DNA of 64,000 bases from Anthoceros angustus (taxonomy: Eukaryota > Streptophyta > Anthocerotopsida > Anthocerotales > Anthocerotaceae): contig VJWM01000044.1 of NCBI GenBank assembly GCA_010909165.1, positions 558,001 through 622,000 on the forward strand, read 5' to 3'. Both the position numbers and the translations under genes were made by a program. Shown piece by piece: positions 37,428 to 49,446 of the stretch. Numbering within the stretch: the stretch's first letter is position 1; the number at the start of each line of letters is the position of its first letter. The notes beneath the pieces were generated by a model. The model was not told the DNA's origin, ran no database searches, and saw nothing but the letters and a program-made list of their open reading frames with translations.

Positions 37428-38330
37428 TTGAAGGCAATCCTAACCCTAGGCGATCAGCGATCATGGCAATCCCAAGGATTAGATCTTTTGGAGCCGCAAT
37501 TAGACGTTTCTTTTCCTGAATTCTTCAGCATGGAGCCTGCTGCAACATCGCGTCCAGTTTGGACAGCACCGCCCTTGAGCATTCCCTGGCAGGAGGGGGT
37601 GGTGGGGCTGGGATGGCCCCTGATTCCGTCTTGGCACCGGCGGCCCAAGGCCGAGCCACGAGCGACCCAATCGGATGATCCGCGAGGCGGACCCCTACCT
37701 CTCCGAGGGTCTGCTGTGCGCCACGGCGGCGACAACGCTCCACCACTAAGTCCTCCTCCCCTCCTCTCTTATCTCTGGCGGGCCCCGGCGGCCTCAAGAA
37801 TGGATCTGCCGGTGATCGGTGGCTCTCCCCACTGAACCGGACCTCGGGACCCGTCTCGACTCGGTCCGGACCTCAGGTCCTCTTCTTCCTCCGGTCCTCC
37901 GGCCTTCTTTCTGGAGTTCGGACCTCGGGGTCCGGACTTGCCTCTGGGGTCCGGTCTTCTGGGCCCAACCCTTCCCCTGGAGTCCGGACCTCAGGGTCCG
38001 GTCTCGTCACTAGAGTCTGGACCTCTAAGTCCAGTCCTCCTTCAGGGGGCCGGACTTCGGAGTCCGGCCTTTCTTCAAGAGTCCGGACAAAGTCCGGACT
38101 CACGGACTCCTGGTTTTGCCTCCTCGCCGGGCTTATCACGGGCTCACCCACTGAGCCTTCCCGTGGTTCCCGGGTTCCCGGTTGCGCCCCTTCCACGGCC
38201 TCCCCAGGGCCCTTCTCCCTTCCTTCCGTGCGGAGGTGCAGAGTGCTTACCTCCGAGAATTTACTTCGTTTTGCTCAAACAATACTGGCAGAATTTGAGC
38301 AAATGGGAGCGCAATCAAAGGCGCAGACAG
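37428..38330 (+). other. Copia leader with GC-rich open frames
   Basis: Long leader between primer site and gag. Overlapping open frames on both strands have Pro/Gly/Arg-biased composition and no Copia gag similarity. It contains the minisatellite at 37835-38110. A second leader part (38469-38762) has an open frame of 97 codons with a coiled-coil-like segment (KLSQVSLQSDRLKNY). Confidence 0.5.
37835..38110. repeat. Degenerate GC-rich minisatellite (GTCCGGAC motif)
   Basis: At least eight imperfect units of roughly 30-36 bp built around GTCCGGACCTC or its relatives (palindromic core GTCCGGAC). On the minus strand it encodes repeated PDPEVRTPE-like peptides; the plus strand is open as well. 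Confidence 0.75.
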
Positions 38331-38954
38331 TAGCTGATGCAACACCATGACGCGAAACAGGAATGGAAATCGAGACAGGTTTTGGGGAGATGAAGACTCA
38401 CCTTCTCAAACCCCAGTATCGCCCTCGTAGTCACTGTAATTGCCGCCTGCTCAGTAGAAGAGCGGCCTTTGCCTCGCCGTCCATTACCTACACAACACAA
38501 CACATCTCAGCAAGACCACATAGCCATTAGACATCTAAAATTCACAGTAGGAATCCTTAAAGACCAAGCACATCTAGCACATCAAAACTATAGAAAGGAC
38601 CAGATCAAACTACAAAAACAGATAGGTGTTTTGAGCAAAAAATTGTCACAGGTCTCTCTGCAGTCAGATCGACTTAAAAATTACCACCTAGTATCCGATT
38701 TCTTAGGCAGCCCCGCTATACCTCGTCTGACATCTCTCGCTGTGACCCATCTTTTGGATTGATACAAGTACCTGAACCAACAGAACAGATCTTAGGGTCT
38801 TTAGCAAGAATGTTTGGTCAGGACTCTCAGTCCTCTATACTCTAGGGTAAAATGGAAGGTTTTACAGCACCTATACAATAGCTGTATGTGGTCACCTCCA
38901 AATAGGTATCCTAGATTACCTCAGCATAGTCCTACCTCCCTCAAACCTCCACTC

Positions 38955-39843
38955 ATGGCAACTAATCCACCCAATCCTCCTAATCTGCCCACAATTATAA
39001 ACAACAATACAAACAACACTTTCAAACTGGACATGAAAGACAAGGACAGATTTAACGGGTCGGATTACCCAATATGGGAGCTTCGAATGGAGGCAATCTT
39101 CGAAGAGCAAGATCTCATGGATGTTGTGACAGAAAAATCACAAATCCCGCATTAGCAAACCCTAGAGGTCAGATCCAAACATTCAAGCTTGGGTAAAGCT
39201 GGACAAGAGAGCACGTAGCATAATCCTATCTGCTCTCGACAGGAATATGGTTCAACACACTCAAGGGCAGACCATGTCTGCAGAAGTATGGAAATTGTTT
39301 AAGGACATGTTCGCAGCAAAAGACGGAATGTCGCTTATCAATGCTACTAGACAACTCTATGGCCTTCGGAGGAAGGATAGTGACAGTGTGGAGAATCACT
39401 TACTCAAGTTTCGCGGTTTACGTGCCAAGCTTGCTTCCTGTGGTGATGTTTTGACAGACGGCTTATCACTCCTTCTCACATCTACGCCACATAGTTACTG
39501 AGCATTTGTCACTACACAAACCAACTTTGCAAACCAAGCAGGTGCAAACATTACTTTCTCACAAGTAGTTGGTGCACTGCTGGAGGAGGAATCCAGCAGA
39601 GTTGCTACTGGACGAGGTCAGCAGCAACATAATTCACAAGTCCTCTACACCCAACGTGGACATGGTAGAGGACGAGGTAGAGGAAGGGGACGACCCTATC
39701 CTGCACCAACCTCCTTTACACTTGGACAGAAAAAGAAGGGCACTTGTCATTGGTGTCGCATACCTGGACACTTCGAATCCGAATGTCGTAAGAACCGGGC
39801 TCGAGAGCCACGCCGAGAGGCACCACAGTCTTTGAAACCCATG
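38955..39843 (+). pseudogene. Copia gag, frameshifted
   Basis: Starts MATNPPNPPNLPTIINNN, then FNGSDYPIWELRMEAIFEEQ (UBN2-type gag). After a break near 39150 the gag continues in other frames (LDKRARSIILSALDRNM, VENHLLKFRGLRAKLASCGD) with a stop near 39500. A zinc knuckle CHWCRIPGHFESEC at 39740-39785 (CX2CX4HX4C) follows an Arg/Gly-rich part. Confidence 0.88.
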
Positions 39844-39919
39844 TAGTGACAAGAGGATGATTAGTCCTACACAACAAAGACACAAGCCGCCAACCATCCT
39901 TGCGTATGTCTCTCCCTTA

Positions 39920-41390
39920 CTCAGGCGATACTAATATGTGGTTCTTGGACTCGGGGCTACACATCATATCGCCTATCGAGACAAATTTGTCACCTATAAA
40001 CTAGCACCAACTAGTCGGTTTGTGCTACTTGGAGATGATGGATTGGCGATTCGGATATGGTGATGTTTCTTTCCCTATGAAAGGAGGGAACCACATCACA
40101 CTGTTAGGTGTCTTACATGTACCTAACATGAAGAAGAATCTTTTATCAGTCAGGAAACTTGTCCTAGACCACCATCTCATGAGTGTGTTTCACACCTAGT
40201 GGTCATATAGTAACATCGCTTAACAACCACTCAATCATTTTAGGAGAAGGAGTCACTTACAATGATCTCTACCATTTTGACATTACGACCAATTATGCAT
40301 ATGGATCATTCGATGCCAAGAGTGATGTAGACAAGACTTCCCTTTGGCATAATCGCCTCATCATCCTAGCATAACGTACATCGTCAAGTCGTTAGTAAGC
40401 CAGAATTATACAAGGATCCCATTTCTTTTAAACTTGAAGATCACCTTTTCTGCGAAGACTGTCAAGTCGGAAAAATGGCACAGAAGCCATATCATGATCC
40501 TGAGCCTACCAAAGCAACAACACTGCTTGATATCGTGCACTCAGATATATGCGGCCCTATGTCAACATCTTCTTTCGGTGGTTCGATATATTTCCTATTG
40601 TTTATCGACGAATGGAGCCATTATTGCTGCCTGTATTTTCTGCATCATCCTCATCAGACTTATGAGAAGTTTCTAGACTATGTTCAGATGGCAGAAACAC
40701 AAACTGGCCGCAAAGTTAAAAAGCTCAGAAGTGACAATGCTATGGAATACCTCAGCAATGATTTCCAGTCATTTTGCAGACAAAGAGGTATACTTCATCA
40801 GCTGACAGTCCCGTATCATCATGCACAGAATTCATATGCTGAGAGATATAACCGAACTTTGCAAGAGCGCTGTCGGGCTACCCTCTCATCAGCAGGACTT
40901 ACCCGCGGTTACTGGGCTGAGGCAGTAGCAGCAGTAAATTATGTACAGAACAGGCTTCCTATTAAGCCATTGTTCTCCCACACCCCTTTTGAGCGCTGGT
41001 GTGGTCACAAACCAAGAATTGGGCACCTCAGAATTTTTGGTGCAGCTGCATATGCCTACACCCCAGCAGAAAAATGGGGTAAGATGGATAACCGAGCAAC
41101 CAAGCATGTATTCGTTGGTTACTCAGAACAATCAAAAGGCTACAAATTATATAATCCACAGACTCGACAACTTACATTGGCACGAAGTGTAAGTTTCAAT
41201 GAGAGTTTCATACTCACCTCACATCGAGAGTCTGTCACAAGCCACAAGCCATTGTCAGAGCCTTCCATATATGGTCGTACTCCACAGCAATTTTCAGTAG
41301 ATGAAGAGCTAGAGCTCGACATTTCAAACTTTCCCACAGAGTTTATGGACAACACAGTCATTCCAGCAGTTCCTTTAGCCATACCTTAGC
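39920..41390 (+). pseudogene. Copia protease and integrase
   Basis: Protease: MWFLDSG near 39940, with a frame break right after, then HVPNMKKNLLSVRKL. Integrase: pre-integrase zinc region around 40340-40480 (LWHNRL, then FCEDCQVGKM), and the catalytic core in one open frame 40475-41389 with D in IVHSDICGP, D in LRSDNAMEYL and E in NSYAERYNRTLQ, followed by LRIFGAAAYAY and KHVFVGYSEQSKGYKLY. The stretch 41465-41797 is the linker (RRSARIHRPRSEW; TYQEALSGPQKAEWKKAI). Confidence 0.92.
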
Positions 41391-41789
41391 CTCCTTTAGC
41401 TGTCCAGCAGCCCATCATACCTCCAGACCCTAATCCTGTAAACATAGATGCAGATTTCTCAGACTTGGATGATGACCCAGCTGCTGATCAGAATTTACAG
41501 CAGGCTGATCCAAATCTAGAGGTACCTGAAGTTGCTGTTCCAGATGTACCAATTTTTCCTCGTCGATCTGCACGAATTCATCGTCCTAGGTCTGAGTGGT
41601 TAGATCCACCATATGAACCTGGTGATAGCTTGGTTTCTCGTGCAGGCCAGAATAACAATCCACAGCATCGTGTCAGTCTTACTGTTTTAGCTAGCACAAT
41701 AGCATCATCTATACTTGATCCACCAGACACACCCTTGACCTATCAGGAAGCATTGTCTGGGCCCCAAAAGGCTGAATGGAAAAAGGCAA

Positions 41790-43215
41790 TACACTGAATA
41801 CAACAGTCTGATTGTTAACAACACATGGGAAATGGTAACCTTACCCGCTAATCGGAAGCCAATAACCTCGAAGTGGGTATTTAAGCTTAAGCTTCACCCA
41901 GATGGTTCTGTGGGATGCTATAAAGCGCGGTTGGTGGCAAGAGGCTACACCCAGGTACAAGGCCTTGACTACACCGAGACCTTTAGCCCAATGGTCAAGC
42001 CCACCTCGATGCGCATCCTCCTATGTTATGCTGTAAGAAACAAATTACTTGTCCATCAAATGGACGTTAAAACGGCATTTTTGAATGGGGATCTCACAGA
42101 AACTATCTACATGAATGAGCCCGAGGGATATATCACTGCTCCAACCAAGGTACATGTCATCTGCTCAAATCTATCTATGGTTTGAAACAGTCAGCACGGA
42201 TGTGGAATGCAAGCGCAGATAAGAAACTCCGCAAGCTAGGGTTTGTCCCTCTTGCTGCGGATTGCAGCGTATATGTGCTGCAAAAGACCGACAAGATCTG
42301 TATCATCGCACTCTATGTGGATGATAATTTTATGTTGCCAATGATCAAGAGATCCTCACCTATATTAAGAAGGAGTTGTCGCATGAGTGGGACATGACGG
42401 ACGTTGGCCCGTTGAAATTTGCCCTAGGAATCCAGTTCCTATTCGATCCTGCAATGGCCAGTGTATGTATACATCAATCTCATTTTATCAGACAGTTGCT
42501 AACCAAGTTTAACTTACAGACATTGAATCCAGTCTCCACCCTGTATCAACTAGTGACAAGCTGTCAATTGAGGATTGCCCATCCACAGACGCTGAAAAGG
42601 CAGCTATGTTGACAGTCCCATACCGAGAGTTAGTAGGAAGCCTGCTTTATCTCGCTGGTTGGACACGACCTGACATTTCCCAGGCAGTAGGCATTGTATC
42701 CCGTTTTCTGCAAAACCCTGGACAGAAGCATTGGGTAGCAGTAAAGAGAATACTGCGCTACTTGAAAGGAACTCAGGACATGTACCTCAAATATACAGGA
42801 GATGGCAGTAGCACTCTTATCTCATATTCGATGCATCGCGGTGGGATGTGGACTCGAGAAAATCGATTGCGCATATTGTGTACTTTTACGAGGTTCGCCA
42901 TTAGTTGGCGTCAAGAAATTATCTACCGTCGACCTATCATCTACCGAGGTAGTATGGCGCCTATCCTTGGTCGCACGAGATCACATGGGTGCGCCGCTTT
43001 ATCAGATTCAATGGAAGCAGCCTGGTGCAACCCTTTTGCAATGCGACAATCAGTCGGCTATCGCACTCACCGCCAACCCTATTTTGCACCGATCAAAACA
43101 TATTGAAATACGTTTCATTTCATCCGATGGGCAGAGATGGGCACAATCACGATGTGTACACTTCAAATAATGTAGCGGACTTGCCGACAAAAGGATTACC
43201 TAAGGCAACTCACGA
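41790..43215 (+). pseudogene. Copia reverse transcriptase/RNase H, copy 1
   Basis: RT: ITSKWVFKLKLHPDGSVGCY, KARLVARGYTQVQGLDYTET, MDVKTAFLNGDLTETIYM, catalytic YVDD in IIALYVDDNF. RNase H: YRELVGSLLYLAGWTRPDIS and KHWVAVKRILRYLKGTQDMY. The RNase H core is scrambled by indels (about 42820-43000) compared with copy 2. The closing block is NVADLPTKGL. Confidence 0.92.
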
Positions 43216-43339
43216 ATAAAGATAGTGTGTCACTGGGATTAACAAGACCAAGAAAGATCGACTTATCTTAATCAAGATGCGCCAAAGATCACCAAGATGC
43301 CCCCACAACTTCATGATCAAGGCAACATGAGTGAGCTGC

Positions 43340-44640
43340 AAGAATAGCTAGCCTCAGCGCGCTTGGTGGCAAGAGGCTACACCAGTACAAGGCCTTGACG
43401 AGACCTTTAGCCACAATGGTCAAGCCCACCTCGTCGCATCCTCCTATGTTATCTTTAAGAAACAAATTACTTGTCCATCAAATGGGCGTTAAAGCGGCAT
43501 TTTGAATGGGGATCTCAGAAACTATCTACATGAATGAGCCCGAGGGATATATCACCTTTGCTCAACCAAGGTACATGTCATCTGCTCAAATCTATCTATG
43601 GTTTGAAGCGATCGGCCACGGATGTGGAATGCAATGCGAGATAAGAAACTCCAAGCTAGGGTTTGTCCCTCTTGCTGCGGATTGCAGCGTATATGTGCTG
43701 CAAAAGACCGACAAGATCTGTATCATCGCACTCTATGTGGATGATAATTTTATGTTTGCCAATGATCAAGAGATCCTCACCTATATTAAGAAGGAGTTGT
43801 CGCATGAGTGGGACATGACGGACGTTGGCCCGTTGAAATTTGCCCTAGGAATCCAGTTCCTATTCGATCCTGCAATGGCGGTGTATGTATACATCAATCT
43901 CATTTTATCGCATTGTTAACCAAGTTTAACTTACGGACATTGAATCCGGTCTCACCCACAACAAGTGACAAGTCAATTGAGGATTGCCCATCCACACAAA
44001 AGGCAGCTATGTTATGATCCCATACCGAGAGTTAGTAGGAAGCTGCTTTATCTCGGGTTGGACACGCACGACATTTCCAGCGAGGCATTGTATCCGTTTT
44101 ACGCAAACCACGGGCGGAAGCATTGGGTAGCAGTAAAGAGAATACTGCGCTACTTGAAAGGAACTCAGGACATGTACCTCAAATATACAGGAGATGGCAG
44201 TAGCACTCTTATCTCATATTCAGATGCAGACTGGGCAGGGGATGTGGACTCGAGAAAATCGATTGCTGCATATTGTGTACTTTTACAGGGTTCGGCCATT
44301 AGTTGGCAGTCGAAGAAATTATCTACCGTCAGCCTATCATCTACCGATGAGTATGGCGCCTATCCTTGGGCTGCACGAGAGATCACATGGGTGCGTCAGT
44401 TTCTGGACGGTATTCAATGGAAGCAGCCTGGTGCAACCCTTTTGCAATGCGACAATCATCGGCTATCGCACTCCGCCAACCCTATTTTGCGCTCGATCAA
44501 AACATATTGAAATACAATTTCATTTCATCCGTAGGCAGAGATGGGCACAATCAAGCTACGGTATGTACACTTGATAATGTAGCGGACTTCGACAAAAGGA
44601 TTACCTAAGGCAACTCACGAACAACATAGTGTGTCACTGG
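43340..44640 (+). pseudogene. Copia RT/RNase H, partial duplicate copy 2
   Basis: Repeats 41905-43240 with an offset of about 1.43 kb. It begins inside RT at LVARGY-coding sequence. The RNase H core is better kept than in copy 1 (SYSDADWAGDVDSRKSIAAY, AISWQSKKLSTVSLSSTD), but many small deletions elsewhere break the frame. A duplicated pol end inside one element is not a normal Copia layout. Confidence 0.88.
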
Positions 44641-45328
44641 GATTAACAAGACCAGCAGCATCGACTTATCTTAATCAGCATGCGCCAGCATCAATGCCCC
44701 CACAACTTCATGATCAAGGCAGCGCGAGTGAGCTGCAGCAATAGCTAGCAGTTCGCAGCAGCGTTTTGGCATCCACGCAAGGCACACCTCCTGTGTGTAA
44801 CGCATACGGTTGTGCTCGCCAGTATTAGACGCTTCGCGCACAAAGATCAGTCGTGGATGAAGCATAAAGGTAATCAAGTCAGGACTCTCACAACTTCACT
44901 TCCACCATAGCCATACCACTGCTGCAGGTTTGAGAAGGGGTCTGAAGGGCGCTTGCACGCCACCAAGAAGAAGTTCGACCTCCCTCGCCACTTTGGAAGT
45001 AGCGCGCGCAGGGCCAGTCAACTTGTGCTTTCGACTTCCTCTCGCATCCTCGATCCACAGCCGGTTTTCCATCTTCAGCCTGCTTCGCTCTTCCGATACC
45101 GCTTCGAGCTCATCGCTTAGGAGGCGAGTACGCAAAGATGCAAGCAAGATCGCCAGGGCAAGCTCTAGCAGGCGAGCAGCGATTAGCGCGCATGCGCAAA
45201 CCATCGCGAGGGGGCGCAGACAGCTAACGTTCGTCGCACGTGAGCAGATTGTGGAGATAGCGTTTTTGGTGTTTCGCACCTCAGGCCGCCACTAACAGGA
45301 TAAGGTCCGAGTTAGGTCTGAGGGGGCG
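44641..45328 (+). other. Copia 3' noncoding part and polypurine tract
   Basis: No conserved ORF. Ends with the purine-rich GTCTGAGGGGGCG (45316-45328) immediately before the 3' LTR, the expected second-strand primer. Confidence 0.6.
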
Positions 45329-45576
45329 TATTGGAATCGCGTTATGTTAAGCAGACACTAACTCGTGGTTATGAATGATCACGGGTTAACTAACGTGAAT
45401 AACGTTTCAATAGGTTATTAAGTTATTAGGTTAAAAAACAGTTACACTCACTTTTCTTTTTATTGTTTCATTGAACCCTAAATGCAGTTATCTTTTTCGC
45501 TCATCCGCACTCGTTCGCGCTCTCGTTTTTGTTGCCACTCTCAAGTATCAGCATGGTGATATCTTAATCCACTTTA
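45329..45576 (+). repeat. 3' LTR of the Copia element
   Basis: 248 bp, TATTGG to CTTTA, followed by target copy GTACA at 45577-45581. Differs from the 5' LTR mainly by TTT and C insertions and two transitions. Confidence 0.95.
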
Positions 45577-46058
45577 GTACACACGTGGTATCATAAGTAT
45601 TCTTCTTGGATTCTATTCACCTTCTCTATTGATCCATCTGTATCAGGGTATTACGCTGTACTCAAACAGAATTGCACTCCTAAGCTCTTCATAAGCTGTT
45701 GCCCAAACTTTGTAGTCACTGTCTAGCAATGACATAATGAAATCCATTGATATACTTTACAAGGCCCACTTGGAATAGACAGGGGTTGTAACAAACCTCT
45801 CAAATTTGTTTGCTCTACCTTATCCTACTGGCAGTCTACACAAGACTATTAAAAGGATACTCTAAGGATGCTTGTACATTCTAAAACGGGCCTGTAAAAC
45901 AGCTTTCTCAACTTCTCATAAGTTGGGTCAATCCTTTGATGACATGTACTTGGCACAACATAACTCTCTACAAGTAACTTCCTTCTCAACTCTTGAGAAT
46001 CAGGAATCACAATCTTGTTCTGCTTGGAAATCAACAAGCCATCCCTAAGCTTCAACAT
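45577..46058 (-). pseudogene. Ty3/Gypsy integrase N-terminal and core remnant
   Basis: 45849-46058 reads LRDGLLISKQNKIVIPDSQE then LRRKLLVES and YEKLRKLFYRP, the H2C2 zinc-binding module of Gypsy integrases (with the histidine/cysteine pattern partly lost). 45600-45720 holds KSLGVQFCLSTA, a stop, YPDTDGSIEKVNR, the end of the integrase core. The interrupted remainder is at 36562-37099 across the Copia insertion. Confidence 0.82.
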
Positions 46059-47990
46059 AGATCCCAGTCACTCCACTTCATTGATCCAATTTTGTACCAA
46101 TGGATCTCGCAGATAAGTTTCCTTGATGTGAGTGAGTGTCCCTTGGCTCAATAACCATCTACATTGTAGCTAGCTTAGGACTCTTCAATGTAAAAGCAGT
46201 GATCAAACTCAAACTCTCCTTACGACTTAGCCGAAAGATGAGTAGCAAGACGCTAAACCTACCTTATGATTCATGAAGTGAAAACGCGAGTTTATTGTGT
46301 AGTAAGGTAAGCTTCATCCAAACCCTGCCATGTCCTGTTGAAGATGAAAATACTGTTGTGTAGAGTTGACCACTGATTATGTTAGCTATGGGTAGGCTTG
46401 TGCAGTTATCGGCATCTATGAGAAATCACGGGTGCCAACCTAAAAAACTAGAGAACCTTCGGGTTCCCACCCACCACAGCAAATAAGTGTTATGCCCCAC
46501 CTTTCCAACAGATTGAATAGTCTTGCAACCCTAGGATCTCGATATGCTTGTAGTGCTTATGTTTCTATAGTCCCTTGGTCAAGATATCTGCCACATTCTC
46601 ATTTGTATGGACATAGTCCATCTTGATAACTTTCCTTTCTAGAGTTCTCCAGGAATTGAGACATAGTGCTCACGGAATACTGAATGTGTGGCCTAGACCA
46701 ATTTGCAATAAATATAAGGCTGCCCACAGCGTGCCTGTAAGGCACATCTTTCATGTCCAGTGCCTCCTGTTCAGACTGAGATGAAAGATCACTGGTGAGT
46801 TTCGTCCCTGTCGTAAAAGGTGTTGTAGAAGGTCTAGCCTGGTCCATCTTAAACTTACGAAAATCTCATCAATATATTTGTGTATTATTAGAAAGCCTTC
46901 TTCCCTTACCCTCTTGGGGTCTACACAAGACTATTAAAAGGATACTCTAAGGATGCTTGTACATTCTAAAACGGGCCTGTAAAACAGCTTTCTCAACTTC
47001 TCATAAGTTGGGTCAATCCTTTGATGACATGTACTTGGCACAACATAACTCTCTACAAGTAACTTCCTTCTCAACTCTTGAGAATCAGGAATCACAATCT
47101 TGTTCTGCTTGGAAATCAACAAGCCATCCCTAAGCTTCAACATAGATCCCAGTCACTCCACTTCATTGATCCAATTTTGTACCAATGGATCTCGCAGATA
47201 AGTTTCCTTGATGTGAGTGAGTGTCCCTTGGCTCAATAACCATCTACATTGTAGCTAGCTTAGGACTCTTCAATGTAAAAGCAGTGATCAAACTCAAACT
47301 CTCCTTACGACTTAGCCGAAAGATGAGTAGCAAGACGCTAAACCTACCTTATGATTCATGAAGTGAAAGCGAGTTTATTGTGTAGTAAGGTAAGCTTCAT
47401 CCAAACCCCGCCATGTCCTGTTGAAGATGAAAATCTTTGTTGTGTAGAGTTGACCACGATTATGTTAGCTATGGGTAGCAGGCTTGTGATTATCGGCATC
47501 TATGAGAAATCACGGTGCCAACCTAAAAACTAGAGAACCTTCTGTTCCCACCCACCACAAATAAGTTATGCCCCACCTTTCCAACAGTTGAATAGTCTTG
47601 CAACCCTAGGATCTCGATATGCTTGTAGTGCTTATGTTTCTATAGTCCCTTGGTCAAGATATCGCACATTCTCATTGTATGGACATAGTCCATCTTGATA
47701 ACTTTCCTTTCTAGAGTTCTCCAGGAATTGAGACATAGTGCTCACGGAATACTGAATGTGTGGCCTAGACCAATTTGCAATAAATATAAGGCTGCCCACA
47801 GCGTGCCTGTAAGGCACATCTTTCATGTCCAGTGCCTCCTGTTCAGACTGAGATGAAAGATCACTGGTGAGTTTCGTCCCTGTCGTAAAAGGTGTTGTAG
47901 AAGGTCTAGCCTGGTCCATCTTAAACTTACGCAAAATCTCATCAATATATTTGTACTGGTGTATTATTAGAAAGCCTTCTTCCCTTACCC
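45835..47990. repeat. ~1.08-kb tandem duplication of a Copia/Gypsy chimera
   Basis: 45841 and 46925 start the same sequence (offset 1084). Each unit contains the Gypsy H2C2 fragment (45849-46058; 46934-47143) and the end of a second Copia RNase H (46599-46847; from 47632). Units are near identical over most of their length, with small indels around 46300-46600 and 47380-47680. Confidence 0.9.
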
Positions 47991-48357
47991 TCAGGATCTG
48001 AATTCCTAAACAGAACTTCAGTTCGCCAATGTCCTTCATGTCGAACTTTGTGCTCGATATTCGCTTCACCGATGCTAATAGTGGCTGGCTGTTTGTTGCG
48101 AGGATAACATCATCAATATAAAGTGCTAGGATCTTAAAGTCTACAACTCTGCTCACTCGATATACATTCGAGTCTGCGGCACTTTGCAAAAAGTTGCTAC
48201 TAATAAAGTAAATATGCATGGTAATATACCACACCTTGCCGCTTGGCCTAAGCCCATATATGCATTTCAAGAGCTTTAACACCTTGTTAGGGTCTTTCTT
48301 ATTTTCATAATCCTCTGGCTGCGTCATGTACAAGTCCTCATCAAGAGCCCCATACAA
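47632..48357 (-). pseudogene. Second Copia element, RT/RNase H fragment
   Basis: 241 codons open: MYGALDEDLYMTQPEDY, LLKCIYGLRPSGKVWY, catalytic LYIDDVILATN, FDMKDIGELKFCLGIQILR, YRHAVGSLIFIANWSRPHI. The RNase H core is deleted, and after a frame change the closing block YVHTNENV then ADILTKGL survives in the duplicated unit (46570-46620). This is a different family from the 37-45 kb element (YIDD against YVDD, and opposite strand). Confidence 0.92.
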
Positions 48358-49086
48358 GAAAGCAGTGCAGACATTGGCAAATAATCTAGCTATTTTATGT
48401 CACATATTGCTTTCAAACAAAGATCGCTATCAATAAATTTTTTTTTGATCTAAGAAATTAAAAATCAAACTTTGAAGTAGGTAGCTTAATATCCCAACCA
48501 TCACTTTCCATAATTATTTGATCAACCAATAAATTGAAAATCAAACTTTGAAGTAAGTAGCTTAAAATCCCATCGACTTGCAAATCTGGTTGTAGAGATA
48601 GTCCTTTACACTCGAGGTTTAACATGTAGTCTAGCTAGTAAGTTTCAAATGACTTCAACATAATCATCAAACTTTTTGCATGTTGGATAGTTGCCTCATG
48701 AAGTAGCGACGTGCAAAAAGTAAAACTATAGACAATAACCAACAAAAAAACATCAGACAAAATTCAGAAGTAAAACAGTATACAACAACCAACAACCAAA
48801 ATTAGACCAAATTAGAATCCCTGATAGTAGTCATCAAGCAAAAATAAAGTCTTTGGACACCTGCAACCAAAAAATAATCCGAAAGAAAACATAACTATGA
48901 AGCAAGTAAGTTGCATTCACCACTACTACAACCATAATTACGACAAAGCCCTTGAGCACTCCACTGGTAATGGATCATAGAAACAAGCACACACAAAAGT
49001 ACTGATCTACCTACAAAAAAGTTAACTCAATCAAACTATTCATAAGACCTACAAGAAAAAATCAACTATTGTCGCTGCACAAGGCA
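48358..49086. other. AT-rich stretch, no gene seen
   Basis: Contains two imperfect copies of a segment with TTTGAAGTA(A/G)GTAGCTTAA (about 48467 and 48546). No coding or RNA features recognised. Confidence 0.5.
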
Positions 49087-49240
49087 CAAACCTAGAAGAG
49101 AATCAATTCAACTATGTCCTCCATTTGGAATTGCGCCAAGATTTCATCGTGCCGCGTGCCCTTACAGAAGATTATCCTCGTTACACAATCGAAGATGATC
49201 TTCTCGTCCTTAATCTGAGGAGGCACCTGCTGCACCCTGC
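49087..49240 (-). other. Possible exon, unidentified protein
   Basis: A minus-strand frame of about 47 codons ending in TAG has protein-like composition: QVPPQIKDEKIIFDCVTRII followed by FCKGTRHDEILAQFQMEDIV. No family recognised and no upstream exon firmly linked to it. The block at 49447-49681 on the same strand may belong to the same gene fragment. Confidence 0.25.
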
Positions 49241-49446
49241 TGAGACATGATTAGTGAGTAAAGAATGCACACGGTACTCATATCAAGAGCTTGAGCACAC
49301 GAAGCATTGCACATGAAGAGGATCATCAAGATTAGAAAATATGTCTAAAGTACCAAGAAAGGGTGTAACCATTTTATAACCTAAATTACTAAGGACCTAA
49401 ACGGACTCATGGTTGGGGTGTGGTTCGGCTCAAGTTCTGGGGGATT

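Larger units (their letters stand above)
37100..45576 (+). mobile_element. Ty1/Copia LTR retrotransposon, inactive
   Basis: 8.48-kb element with LTRs of 245 and 248 bp (37100-37344, 45329-45576), flanked by 5-bp target duplications GTACA (37095-37099 and 45577-45581). LTRs differ by about two substitutions and two small indels, which suggests a recent insertion. A primer site TGGTATCAGAGC follows the 5' LTR directly, and a purine tract precedes the 3' LTR. Coding order gag, protease, integrase, reverse transcriptase, RNase H is Copia-type; frameshifts break all. The RT/RNase H part is duplicated (43340-44640). LTR termini are TA...TA rather than TG...CA. It sits inside a Gypsy integrase remnant. 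Confidence 0.95.
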
